Assembly (NCBI RefSeq): GCF_000224335.1 | Contig: NZ_AFXZ01000047.1 | Location: forward strand, 1 to 64,000 | DNA: 64,000 nt | Direction: 5' to 3' | Source of the DNA: Bizionia argentinensis JUB59 | Lineage (GTDB): Bacteria; Bacteroidota; Bacteroidia; Flavobacteriales; Flavobacteriaceae | Shown: one piece after another, positions 37,914 to 46,914 of the stretch | How the letters are laid out: each line of letters begins with the position of its first letter | How positions within the stretch are numbered: position 1 is the stretch's first letter | Made by a program: the position numbers and the translations under genes | The notes under the pieces: generated by a model | Told to the model about the DNA's origin: nothing | Seen by the model: the letters and a program-made list of their open reading frames with translations, nothing else | Databases searched by the model: none

Positions 37914-37921
37914 TACATTTG
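37914..37921 (+). promoter_or_regulatory. Likely promoter of the ABC exporter operon
   Basis: TACATTTG fits the -7 box, about 67 bp before the ATP-binding protein start. The -33 element is weak. The rest of the 263-bp gap (37725-37987) shows nothing definite. Confidence 0.55.
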
Positions 37922-37987
37922 GTGTAACAATTAGTTGTTTTGCAAGTCTTACTTGTAGAATAGAATTTAAACCAACCAAAGTAGATT

Positions 37988-38689
37988 ATGTTATCAATCA
38001 GCAAACTGCACAAATCCTATCCAATAGGTGACTCAAGTTTACATGTTTTAAAAGGTATTGATCTTTCTGTTGAAGAGGGTGAAATGGTCGCTATTATGGG
38101 TTCATCTGGATCAGGTAAATCTACATTGTTAAATATAATTGGTATGCTAGATGAAGCCGATGAAGGTGAATATATTCTAGACGGCGTGCCTATTAAAAAT
38201 CTTACCGAGAAAAAAGCAGCTATTTATAGAAACAAGTTTTTAGGATTTATTTTTCAATCCTTTAATCTAATTAATTATAAAAACGCCATTGATAATGTTG
38301 CATTGCCATTATACTATCAAGGTTTAAAACGTGCAGAACGTTTGGAATTAGCTATGTTTCATTTAGAAAAAGTAGGTTTAGCCAATTGGGCAAAGCATTT
38401 ACCAAACGAATTGTCAGGTGGACAAAAACAACGTGTAGCAATTGCGCGAGCTTTAGCTGCAAATCCTAAATTATTACTCGCCGATGAACCTACAGGAGCA
38501 CTTGATACCACAACGTCTTATGAGATTATGGCTTTTATTCAGCAGTTAAACGATGAAGGAAAGACTATTCTTATGGTTACACACGAAGAGGATATAGCCA
38601 ATATGTGTAAACGTATTGTACGTTTAAAAGATGGTGTTATTATAGAAGATGAGTTTGTAGAACAAGTAAGAGCCGAACAATATGTTTGA
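37988..38689 (+). CDS. ABC transporter ATP-binding protein, MacB/LolD type
   Basis: A 233-residue cytosolic ATPase. Walker A is GSSGSGKST, the signature is LSGGQKQR, Walker B is LLLADEPTGALD, the H-loop His is in MVTHEEDIA, and the Q-loop is in GFIFQSFNLI. The layout LHVLKGIDLSVEEGEMVAIMG is that of the MacB/LolD branch. With the two FtsX-type permeases, HlyD adaptor and TolC channel downstream it makes a tripartite export pump driven by ATP. The substrate is unknown. It overlaps the first permease by 8 bp. Confidence 0.95.
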   Translation: MLSISKLHKSYPIGDSSLHVLKGIDLSVEEGEMVAIMGSSGSGKSTLLNIIGMLDEADEGEYILDGVPIKNLTEKKAAIYRNKFLGFIFQSFNLINYKNAIDNVALPLYYQGLKRAERLELAMFHLEKVGLANWAKHLPNELSGGQKQRVAIARALAANPKLLLADEPTGALDTTTSYEIMAFIQQLNDEGKTILMVTHEEDIANMCKRIVRLKDGVIIEDEFVEQVRAEQYV

Positions 38690-39911
38690 TATAGACCTTT
38701 GGCGTGAAATATTTCAAAGTATTAATAAAAACCGAACGCGAAGTTTACTCTCGGGATTTACAGTAGCCTTTGCTATCTTATTATTTGCCATTCTTTTTGG
38801 TTTAGCAAATGGTTTACAGAATACGTTTTCGAAAGCCTTTAATGACGATGCCAATAATGCCATTATGATTTATTCGGGAATGACTTCCAAAGCGAATAAG
38901 GGACTTCAGGCTGGCAGACGTATTCAATTTAAAAACGAGGATTATCAATATTTAAAAGAGGAATATAATGACAAAGTTCAATATATAACCTCACGCGTTT
39001 ATAGAAATGTAACCGCTACATTTCAAAATGAAAAAAGTACTTATTCCGTTGTAGCCGTTCATCCCGATCATCAATATTTAGAAAAAACTATGATCGATCA
39101 AGGACGCTATATCAATGAAATGGATGTTAGCCAGCATACCAAAGTTGTTGTTATCGGTCGACTGGTTGAAGAAGATTTGTTTCCAAAAACATTCGCTTTA
39201 GGAAAGTACATTAACCTAGACGGTATTGCTTATAAAGTAGTGGGCGTTTTCTCGGATGATGGTGGCGATAATGAAGAACGTTATATTTTTATGCCTATTT
39301 CTACAGCACAACGCTTATATGGGAATAATGATTATATCGATCAGATAAACCTGACCTATAAACCGGATATGAGCTATGATCAAGCCATTGCTTTTGGTAG
39401 GACATTGACGACTAAAATGAAAGATCGTTTTGATATAGCTGAAACAGATCAACGGGGTATTCGAATTCAGAATATGGCGGAAGGAACCAAACAAGTAGAG
39501 CAAATGACAACAGCTTTAGGTTTTATTATTCTAGTTATTGGTTTTGGAACCTTAACAGCTGGTATAGTTGGTATTAGTAATATTATGATTTTTATTGTAA
39601 AAGAGCGTACCAAAGAAATCGGAATTCGAAAAGCATTAGGTGCAACACCGAGATCTATTGTTTCGATTATTTTAATAGAATCTATTTTAATTACAGCCAT
39701 TGCTGGTTATGTGGGCTTATTACTCGGTATGGGGATTTTAAAATTGGCTGCGCCGACATTGGAAACCTATTTTATTACCGATCCAAGTGTACAGCCCTCA
39801 TTAATAATTGCCGCAACCGTTACATTGATTGTAGCAGGCGGAATTGCGGGCTACTTGCCAGCAAAAAAAGCATCACAAATCAAACCTATTGTAGCACTAA
39901 GAGACGACTAA
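38682..39911 (+). CDS. ABC transporter permease, MacB-like, copy 1
   Basis: A 409-residue permease with the MacB/FtsX topology: a first helix (about 20-42), a large periplasmic MacB-type core domain (about 45-275), and three C-terminal helices. Family motifs are VKERTKEIGIRKALGATPRSI and the ending LPAKKASQIKPIVALRDD. It is paralogous to the next gene, and the two probably form a heterodimer. Confidence 0.93.
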   Translation: MFDIDLWREIFQSINKNRTRSLLSGFTVAFAILLFAILFGLANGLQNTFSKAFNDDANNAIMIYSGMTSKANKGLQAGRRIQFKNEDYQYLKEEYNDKVQYITSRVYRNVTATFQNEKSTYSVVAVHPDHQYLEKTMIDQGRYINEMDVSQHTKVVVIGRLVEEDLFPKTFALGKYINLDGIAYKVVGVFSDDGGDNEERYIFMPISTAQRLYGNNDYIDQINLTYKPDMSYDQAIAFGRTLTTKMKDRFDIAETDQRGIRIQNMAEGTKQVEQMTTALGFIILVIGFGTLTAGIVGISNIMIFIVKERTKEIGIRKALGATPRSIVSIILIESILITAIAGYVGLLLGMGILKLAAPTLETYFITDPSVQPSLIIAATVTLIVAGGIAGYLPAKKASQIKPIVALRDD

Positions 39912-39912
39912 T

Positions 39913-41157
39913 ATGTTTAAATTTTTAACAGCGAGAGATACTTGGCAAGAGGTTTTTGATAGTCTTAGTAAAAACAAACTACGATCTATTTTAACCATGG
40001 TGGGCGTATGGTGGGGTATTTTACTACTTATTGGTCTATTGGGTTCTGCCCGGGGACTTGAAAACTCATTTAACCGTTTGTTTGGCGATTTTGCCACGAA
40101 CAGTGTGTTTGTTTGGGCACAAAGTACCAGTAAGCCTTTTAAAGGTTTTCAAGAGGGGAAACGCGTTCAGCTAACGTTATCTGATGCTAAAAAGATAGAG
40201 GAAAACGTAGAAGGTATCGAATTTGTTGTGCCAAGAAGTCAGAGTCAAGCACTAGTGATTCGTAATTTTTTATCTGGTAACTTTAGTATTAATGGTGATT
40301 ATCCGTTGCTTGATAAAGTTCAGAAGAAGAAGTTAATTCACGGCCGTTTTATCAATCAAAATGATATTGATGGTAATAAAAAAATGGCAGTGATATCGGA
40401 AAGTGTGTATAAGCAACTTTTTGAAAAAGATGAAATGGCCATTGGCGAGTTGATTCAAATAAACAGTATGAACTTTAAAGTGATTGGTGTTTTTGAAGAT
40501 GGTAATATGAGTATGGGACCATCCTCTGATATGCACATTCCTTTTACAACGTTTCAGCAAATTTATAATCGCGGCGAAAACATCAATTGGATGATGATTA
40601 CTGGTAACCCAGAATACGATATCACCCAAATTGAAGAAGACGCCAAGCTCATTTTACGAAACTTAAACCAAGTTCACCCTGAAGATAAACGTGCCTTTGG
40701 AAGTTTTAATTTAGGAAAGGAATTTGCAAAAATAACAGGCTTTCTTGTCGGGATGCAATTTCTAACCTGGTTTGTTGGTATAGCCACGCTTATAGCAGGT
40801 GTTTTTGCCATTGGTAATATTTTATTAATTACTGTAAAAGAGCGTACCAAAGAAATTGGTGTACGGCGCGCATTAGGTGCTACACCTTATGAGATAAAAC
40901 GTCAGATTTTATTAGAAGCAGTTTTTATTACTCTAGTAGCTGGTTTTTTTGGAATTATAAGTGGCGGTTGGATACTGATTTTTCTAGACGCTGCTTTTGG
41001 GCAAGGTCCCGATGCGGCTATTGTAAATGCATCCGTATCTATTACAGTCGTATTTGTAGCACTCCTAATACTTGTTGTTTTAGGAACTTTAATCGGACTT
41101 ATTCCCGCCATTAAAGCCACAAGTGTCAAACCAATTGATGCTTTACGCGAAGAATAA
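39913..41157 (+). CDS. ABC transporter permease, MacB-like, copy 2
   Basis: A 414-residue paralogue of the previous permease, starting 1 bp after it. It has the same architecture: KLRSILTMVGVWWGILLLIG as first helix, a periplasmic domain, and VKERTKEIGVRRALGATPYE in the coupling region, ending IPAIKATSVKPIDALREE. A 59-bp gap separates it from the adaptor gene, without a clear promoter. Confidence 0.93.
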   Translation: MFKFLTARDTWQEVFDSLSKNKLRSILTMVGVWWGILLLIGLLGSARGLENSFNRLFGDFATNSVFVWAQSTSKPFKGFQEGKRVQLTLSDAKKIEENVEGIEFVVPRSQSQALVIRNFLSGNFSINGDYPLLDKVQKKKLIHGRFINQNDIDGNKKMAVISESVYKQLFEKDEMAIGELIQINSMNFKVIGVFEDGNMSMGPSSDMHIPFTTFQQIYNRGENINWMMITGNPEYDITQIEEDAKLILRNLNQVHPEDKRAFGSFNLGKEFAKITGFLVGMQFLTWFVGIATLIAGVFAIGNILLITVKERTKEIGVRRALGATPYEIKRQILLEAVFITLVAGFFGIISGGWILIFLDAAFGQGPDAAIVNASVSITVVFVALLILVVLGTLIGLIPAIKATSVKPIDALREE

Positions 41158-41216
41158 AACCTAGAAATTGATATATAAACAGACCATTGACCAATTAAAA
41201 ATAATAAAACAATCAA

Positions 41217-42326
41217 ATGAATAAAGCAGTAAAAATCATCATTGGCATAGTAGTATTAGTACTATTTGTTTGGGTAATTAAGTATTTTAAAGACTCAAAT
41301 TCCAAAGCTATTGAAGAGTTTAAAGTAGAAACACCGTTTTTTACCTCTATCAAAACAAAAGTAGTAGCAACTGGGAAATTAAATCCAGAGGAAGAAATTG
41401 AATTAAAACCACAAATTTCAGGTATCGTAGATAAAATTGCGGTCTTGGAAGGTGATATTGTAAAGAAAGGCGATTTAATTGCGAAAATTCGCGTCGTACC
41501 AAATGAGCAAAGTTTGGTAAGCGCTAGAAGTCGTATTAATACGGCCCAATTATCTTACGATAATTCAAAAACTCTTTATGACAGGAATAAATCGCTTTTT
41601 GATAAAGGTGTAATTTCTAAACAAGATTTCGAAAACAGCGAATTGTCGTTAAATCAATCTAACGAATCATTACGTCAGGCACAAAACGATTTTCAAATTA
41701 TCAGACAAGGATCGTTATCAGGAGGAAGCTCTGCAAATACCAATATTGTTGCACAAATTTCAGGAACGGTTTTAGAAATTCCTATTCGTGAAGGTGACCA
41801 AGTTATTGAAAGTAATAACTTTAACGCCGGAACAACGATTGCAACTATTGCAGATATGAGCAAAATGATTTTTGAAGGTAAAGTAGATGAATCGGAAGTT
41901 GGAAAACTAGAGGAAGGTAAAGATATAATTGTCATTTTAGGCGCGATTAATCAGAAACAATTTCCTTCAAAATTAACATTTGTAGCCCCAAAAGGTATTG
42001 AAGAAAATGGCGCGGTACAATTTGTAATTAAAGCTGATGTGGATGTTGAAGATTCAACAAAAATCAGAGCTGGATATAGTGCCAATGCCGAAATTGAAAT
42101 GGAAAGCAAGGATAGTGTAATGGTTGTAAAAGAAGCATTATTGCAGTTTAACAGATTCACTGAAAAGCCTTATGTAGAAGTACAAAAAGCGGATGGTTCT
42201 TTTGAAGAAAAATATGTGGAACTAGGTATTTCTGATGGTATTAATGTGGAGATTACCGATGGTGTAACGGAAACAGATAAAATAAAAGTTTGGAACAAAG
42301 CTAAAGAAGATAACAATGATGATTAA
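41217..42326 (+). CDS. Periplasmic adaptor (HlyD/MFP family)
   Basis: A 369-residue membrane-fusion protein with an N-terminal anchor (about 5-22). It has a lipoyl-like half (GKLNPEEEIELKPQISGIVD), a coiled-coil hairpin (about 95-155), the second lipoyl half (AQISGTVLEIPIREGDQVIE) and beta-barrel domains. It would link the MacB-like permeases with the TolC channel encoded right after it, whose start it overlaps by 11 bp. Confidence 0.93.
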   Translation: MNKAVKIIIGIVVLVLFVWVIKYFKDSNSKAIEEFKVETPFFTSIKTKVVATGKLNPEEEIELKPQISGIVDKIAVLEGDIVKKGDLIAKIRVVPNEQSLVSARSRINTAQLSYDNSKTLYDRNKSLFDKGVISKQDFENSELSLNQSNESLRQAQNDFQIIRQGSLSGGSSANTNIVAQISGTVLEIPIREGDQVIESNNFNAGTTIATIADMSKMIFEGKVDESEVGKLEEGKDIIVILGAINQKQFPSKLTFVAPKGIEENGAVQFVIKADVDVEDSTKIRAGYSANAEIEMESKDSVMVVKEALLQFNRFTEKPYVEVQKADGSFEEKYVELGISDGINVEITDGVTETDKIKVWNKAKEDNNDD

Positions 42327-43704
42327 TTTTAATAAATTACTTACCCTCACATTTTTCACTGTCGGATTTTCTGTTAGTCTATTTGCTCAAGAAAAAGTTT
42401 GGACCTTACAAGAAAGTGTAGATTACGCCCTGGAAAATAACATTAGAGTTAAACAAACAGCGCTAGACACGGAAATTGCCGATCAAAATTTGGTGACCGC
42501 ACGTGGAAATTTTTTACCGAATTTAAATGGAAGTGCCTCTCAAAACTGGAACTTCGGCTCATTTATTAGTCAAGACGGTACGCGAGTAGCTAGAGATTCT
42601 AGAGGAAACAGCTTTGGACTAAACACTGGCGTAACCCTATTTAATGGATTTCGGAACACCAGTGTTTTTAAACAGGCTAAATTAGGTATTGAATCAAGTC
42701 AGTTACAATTAGATATTTTAAAAGATAACATTTCTTTAAATGTAGTAAACCAATATTTGAATATTCTTTTGAATAAAGAAAATTTAAAAGTGGCGACGGA
42801 GCAAATCCTTATTTCTGAAAAACAAGTTAATCGCATAACAGAATTGGTAGATTCAGGCGTTCGCCCAAGAGCCGATCTGTATGAAGTTCAAGCACAATTG
42901 GCAAGTGACCAAGAGCGTTTAATCAACGCAGAAAATAGTGTGGATTTGGCTGTTTTAGCCCTAGCACAGCTATTGCAGGTTTCTCATGATGGATTTGAGG
43001 TAGAAAGTATAGAATTAAATATTCCGTCCGTTATGATTCAAGGAAAGAGTACAGATGATATTTATGAATATGCGGTTCAAAACAGACCGGAAATTAAACA
43101 AGCAGAGTTAAGTATTGAAAACGCGCAATTAGATGTAGACATAGCTAAAAGCGCTTTTTATCCTACTTTAAGTTTTGGTGCCGGTTTAGGAACTTCATAT
43201 CAGCATTTTCAAGGTCAAAACGACACACGTGTCGTGTTTCCAGATCCATCCGATCCTACTAACTTTGCAGTGCTACCCAACGGTTTCGGACAGCAATTTG
43301 AAGATAATTTAGGATACAATTTAGGTTTTAATTTAAATATCCCTATTTTTAACGGGTTCCAAACCAAAGCAAATGTAAACCGTGCAGTTATTAATAGTAA
43401 AAAAATTGCTTATTCGCTAGAACAAGAAAAGCAAGATTTACGTACTAGTATAGAGCAAGCATACGCTGACGCTAAAGCTGCTTTTAAACAATTTGAGGCT
43501 TCTCAAACATCATTAGAAGCCCAAAACGAATCGTTTAATAATGCACAGGAAAGTTATAATTTTGGTGTGATGAATGCTTTTGAACTCGAACAAGTTCGAA
43601 ACCGCTATACAAATGCACAAGCCAATTTAATTAACGCTAAATATAACTTTGTATTTAAAACGAAAGTATTAGATTTCTATTTAGGAATCCCTTTAACAGA
43701 ATAA
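42316..43704 (+). CDS. TolC family outer-membrane channel
   Basis: A 462-residue outer-membrane efflux protein with a signal peptide ending SVSLFAQ. It has the two internal repeats expected of TolC: the first begins WTLQESVDYALENNIRVKQ and the second, at about residue 240, RPEIKQAELSIENAQLDV. Both are followed by long helical stretches, and FNFGVMNAFELEQVRNRY-like text marks the end (residue pattern YNFGVMNAFELEQ). It closes the export operon. Confidence 0.94.
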   Translation: MMINFNKLLTLTFFTVGFSVSLFAQEKVWTLQESVDYALENNIRVKQTALDTEIADQNLVTARGNFLPNLNGSASQNWNFGSFISQDGTRVARDSRGNSFGLNTGVTLFNGFRNTSVFKQAKLGIESSQLQLDILKDNISLNVVNQYLNILLNKENLKVATEQILISEKQVNRITELVDSGVRPRADLYEVQAQLASDQERLINAENSVDLAVLALAQLLQVSHDGFEVESIELNIPSVMIQGKSTDDIYEYAVQNRPEIKQAELSIENAQLDVDIAKSAFYPTLSFGAGLGTSYQHFQGQNDTRVVFPDPSDPTNFAVLPNGFGQQFEDNLGYNLGFNLNIPIFNGFQTKANVNRAVINSKKIAYSLEQEKQDLRTSIEQAYADAKAAFKQFEASQTSLEAQNESFNNAQESYNFGVMNAFELEQVRNRYTNAQANLINAKYNFVFKTKVLDFYLGIPLTE

Positions 43705-43708
43705 CGCC

Positions 43709-44386
43709 GTGGCCATAATATTAAGTATAGAAACAGCAACAACCAATTGTTCGGTCTCTCTTTCAAAAGAAGGAGAGATTTTTGCTTTAAAAGAAGATTA
43801 TAATAATAGTTTTTCTCATGCAGAGCGCTTGCATGTATTTATTGACGATATTCTTAAGGAAAATCAAATCGATAAATCGGAAATTAAAGCCATAGCCGTC
43901 AGTAAAGGTCCTGGATCTTATACAGGATTGCGTATTGGAGTATCTGCAGCTAAAGGCCTTTGTTTTGCCTTAGACATTCCTTTAATAAGTGTTTCCACTT
44001 TAGAAGCCTTAGCACATCAGGTTCAAATAGAAGAAGGGTTTATTATTCCCATGTTGGATGCTAGGCGCATGGAAGTATATGCGGATGTTTTTAATGCACA
44101 GTATAAATCGGTAAGAGGTATAAAAGCGGAAGTTTTAGATGAAATGTCTTATGCTGAATATCTAGAAAATAATATGGTTTATTTTATAGGAAATGGCGTT
44201 GCAAAAACAAAAATTCTTATCCAACATAAACATGCCAATTTTGTAGAAAATAAATTGCCTTCGGCTAAACAAATGGGCGCCTTAGCTTATTATAAGTACA
44301 AAAAAAGCGACACTGAAGATGTCGCTTATTTTGAGCCTTATTACTTAAAAGATTTTGTGGCTTTAAAGCCTAAACCTAAATTATAA
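43709..44386 (+). CDS. tsaB: tRNA threonylcarbamoyladenosine biosynthesis protein TsaB
   Basis: TsaB is the scaffold partner of TsaD in making the universal t6A37 tRNA modification. It has 225 residues and starts at GTG 43709, 4 bp after tolC. The ASKHA-fold start LSIETATTNCSVSLSKEG and the motif AVSKGPGSYTGLRIGVSAAKGL are diagnostic. Its last 80 bp hold a hairpin that looks like the terminator of the convergent mscS gene. Only one base separates the two stop codons. Confidence 0.95.
   Translation: MAIILSIETATTNCSVSLSKEGEIFALKEDYNNSFSHAERLHVFIDDILKENQIDKSEIKAIAVSKGPGSYTGLRIGVSAAKGLCFALDIPLISVSTLEALAHQVQIEEGFIIPMLDARRMEVYADVFNAQYKSVRGIKAEVLDEMSYAEYLENNMVYFIGNGVAKTKILIQHKHANFVENKLPSAKQMGALAYYKYKKSDTEDVAYFEPYYLKDFVALKPKPKL
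44301..44327 (-). terminator. mscS terminator inside the tsaB coding sequence
   Basis: An 8-bp stem AAGCGACA/TGTCGCTT with a 7-nt loop is followed on the minus strand by six T. It lies ~60 nt past the mscS stop, antisense to codons near the end of tsaB. Confidence 0.65.
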
Positions 44387-44387
44387 T

Positions 44388-45206
44388 TTATCCTTCTTTA
44401 TGTATTTCAACTTGATGTGGATAAGGAATATCAATACCAGCCGCATCTAGTGCTTCTTTGGTTTGCTCAATAACATCGAATTTTACAGTCCAATAATCTT
44501 CTTTTTTAACCCACGCACGTGTGAAAAAATTGATAGAACTATCCGCTAATTCCGAGACGTTTACGGCTGTAGCTGGATCTTTTAATACTAATGGATGCGA
44601 ATTAATAACGCCAAAAAGAACCTCTTTAGTTTTCTTAATATCTGAATCGTAACCAACCCCAAACGTGAAATCTACACGACGTGTATCTTCTACGCTGTAA
44701 TTAACAATATTCCCATTTGAAAGTGCGCCATTTGGGATAATTACTTCTTTATTATCTGTTGTATTAAGTTTGGTTGTGAAAATTTGAATTTCTTTTACCG
44801 TACCACTTTGTCCTTGTGCTTCAATAAAATCGCCAATTTTAATGGGTTTAAAAATCATTAAAAGAATTCCGCCGGCAAAATTCCCTAAAGAACCTTGCAG
44901 TGCTAAGCCAATTGCTAAACCAGCAGCTGCAATAATAGCGGCAAATTGTGTTGTGGGAACCCCTAATGTTCCCAATAAGGTTATAACTAATAAGATTTTT
45001 AGAAGGGCATTAATTAAATTTATAAGAAATTTTTGAAGACTTAATTCATAATCTCGGTTCTCCATTATTTTAGTAGCGCCTCTTGCAATTTTTTTAATAA
45101 CCCAAGAACCTACAATCCAAATGGCAATAGCTGCAATAACTTTTAAACCATAAGTGGTTCCAAAAACTATTGCTTGATCGATCCAGTAATCCAAATTTTT
45201 ATCCAT
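44388..45206 (-). CDS. Small-conductance mechanosensitive channel, MscS family
   Basis: A 272-residue channel that releases solutes on osmotic downshock. It has three N-terminal helices (about 18-38, 60-85 and 90-110). The pore helix pattern is AAAGLAIGLALQGSLGNFAGG, which is the Gly/Ala-rich TM3 of MscS. The cytoplasmic beta domain begins KPIKIGDFIEAQGQSG, and the end is PYPHQVEIHKEG. The length is typical. It is a single minus-strand gene. Confidence 0.94.
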   Translation of the reverse strand: MDKNLDYWIDQAIVFGTTYGLKVIAAIAIWIVGSWVIKKIARGATKIMENRDYELSLQKFLINLINALLKILLVITLLGTLGVPTTQFAAIIAAAGLAIGLALQGSLGNFAGGILLMIFKPIKIGDFIEAQGQSGTVKEIQIFTTKLNTTDNKEVIIPNGALSNGNIVNYSVEDTRRVDFTFGVGYDSDIKKTKEVLFGVINSHPLVLKDPATAVNVSELADSSINFFTRAWVKKEDYWTVKFDVIEQTKEALDAAGIDIPYPHQVEIHKEG

Positions 45207-45238
45207 AAAATATATAATGTGTGATTTTAAGTAAGATG

Positions 45239-45246
45239 CAAATTTA
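45239..45246 (-). promoter_or_regulatory. Likely mscS promoter
   Basis: TAAATTTG on the minus strand, 32 bp before the mscS ATG, fits the -7 box. The 319-bp gap to dodecin (45207-45525) otherwise holds only the dodecin terminator and AT-rich sequence. Confidence 0.5.
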
Positions 45247-45473
45247 CATATTATCTCACCGTTCTAAAAATTATAGAAATATTAATGGAAATGAAATAGG
45301 ATCATATTACTAAATTTAACTTTAATTTAGAATAATTGGAGGTGTTTAATAATGTAATTATTTAAATATAGTATTAATATAATAATGGAAAAAGACTAAA
45401 TCGGGATTCAATGAGATCAATTCCAAATTTTAGATTTGTTTTAAAAGCTTTATAATGAAGAAATAAGTCATAA

Positions 45474-45502
45474 AAAAAAACGCTCTGCATGGAGCGTTTT
45501 TT
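45474..45502 (-). terminator. Terminator after the dodecin gene
   Basis: CGCTC and GAGCG pair around TGCATG and are extended by A/T pairs. On the minus strand nine T follow. Confidence 0.85.
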
Positions 45503-45525
45503 ATAAATTACTTATGCTTTATAAA

Positions 45526-45726
45526 TTAACTAACCTCGAAGGTTATTTTTAAATTAACCCGGAACTCGGTTACATTATCACCATTCACAATGGCGCTTTG
45601 TTCTTTAATATAAACTGAACGAATGTTTTTTACGGTTTTCGATGCTTCCTTAACTGCTTTTCTGGTGGCATCTTCCCAGCTTTTTTCTGAATTTGCTAAT
45701 ACTTCAATAACTTTTAGAATGGCCAT
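45526..45726 (-). CDS. Dodecin family protein
   Basis: A 66-residue protein. Dodecins assemble into hollow dodecamers that bind flavins between subunits and buffer free flavin. The start AILKVIEVLANSEKSWEDAT, the central VKNIRSVYIKEQ and the end FRVNLKITFEV match the family over its whole length. The flavin-stacking Trp is the one in EKSWEDA. It lies alone on the minus strand, downstream of the NifU-type gene. Confidence 0.93.
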   Translation of the reverse strand: MAILKVIEVLANSEKSWEDATRKAVKEASKTVKNIRSVYIKEQSAIVNGDNVTEFRVNLKITFEVS

Positions 45727-45783
45727 AATGATTTTATTTTTATAATTTAGCTTAAGTTACTAAAAAATTTATTAAAAATAAAA

Positions 45784-46686
45784 CTAGCCATTTATAGCTT
45801 CAACAGTTTCTACACGACCTTTTAGCATTTCTTTTAGCATGTTTTCAATTCCATTTTTAAGAGTAATTGTGGACGATGGACAACCACTACAGGCACCTTG
45901 TAAAATAACTTTAACCGTTTTCGTGTCCGGATTATAGGATTCAAATTGAATATTACCGCCATCGCTGGCAACAGCAGGTTTAATATATTCTTCTAAAATT
46001 GTAATAATTTCTTTTGATGTATCATCAAGAGTCTCATAAGTTGCATCTAATTTTTCTGATGTCCTATTGGATTCTTGTTGTGCTTTAGCAGAAACAATTT
46101 CTTTACCGTTTTCAATAAATGATCTTATATACTCACGCACTTCCATGGTAATGGTTTCCCATTCCGCCATATCATATTTGGTTACAGAAACGTAATTGTC
46201 TTCTATAAAAACACTTTTCACAAAAGGAAAGTGGAATAATTCTGTAGCCAATGGCGATAATTTCGCTTCATCAATAGACGTAAACTCATAGGTAGCCGTT
46301 ACCAATTTTTTGTTGGCTATAAATTTAATTACAGCTGGGTTTGGTGTGCTTTCTGCATAAACAGTTATAGGTGATTTCTTTACTGTTGTGGTTTCTTTTA
46401 CAGCTTTGGCGCCAGAGTTTAAGTAGTCCTTAATTTGCTCGGCAACTTCTTCTTGAACATCGGACCACTCAACAATATCAAAGCGCTCAATAGCAATAAA
46501 ATTGCTAGAGATATACACTTTTTTTACAAAGGGCAGTTGAAATAATTGCTGTGCTAAAGGAGAGTTTTTCGCTTCGTCAATATTACTAAATTCAAAGCTT
46601 TGGTGGTTGGTAATAAACTGATTAAGTTCAAATTTAACAATCGTTTTATTGGAGGTTTCTTGAATGGAAACTGTATATAGAGTCAT
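45784..46686 (-). CDS. Nfu-type iron-sulfur carrier with duplicated N-terminal domain
   Basis: A 300-residue protein that carries or delivers Fe-S clusters. It has two tandem copies of the Nfu N-terminal domain, about residues 1-95 (FSNIDEAKNSPLAQQLFQLP) and 107-200 (FTSIDEAKLSPLATELFHFP). The NifU C-terminal domain follows (about 225-300), with the cluster-binding motif GACSGCPSSTITLK (Cys266 and Cys269). Usual Nfu proteins have a single N-terminal domain. The dodecin gene lies 57 bp downstream and may share its transcript. Confidence 0.9.
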   Translation of the reverse strand: MTLYTVSIQETSNKTIVKFELNQFITNHQSFEFSNIDEAKNSPLAQQLFQLPFVKKVYISSNFIAIERFDIVEWSDVQEEVAEQIKDYLNSGAKAVKETTTVKKSPITVYAESTPNPAVIKFIANKKLVTATYEFTSIDEAKLSPLATELFHFPFVKSVFIEDNYVSVTKYDMAEWETITMEVREYIRSFIENGKEIVSAKAQQESNRTSEKLDATYETLDDTSKEIITILEEYIKPAVASDGGNIQFESYNPDTKTVKVILQGACSGCPSSTITLKNGIENMLKEMLKGRVETVEAING

Positions 46687-46914
46687 GGTAAATATATTTT
46701 ACGTAAAAATACTAAAACAAAACTACAGATATCCATATATTTGAGTTTTAACATTGAATTACAATTGCTAATAGAAGTCATGTAAATTAATTATAAGCCT
46801 TAATCATTTAACTGAGAAATAAAAATTGATTTTTATTATCTTATTATGAAATGCAAGTTTATACAAGGATTATTATGATTCGAAATGTCAGTAATCCATC
46901 CTGAAAAATATATT

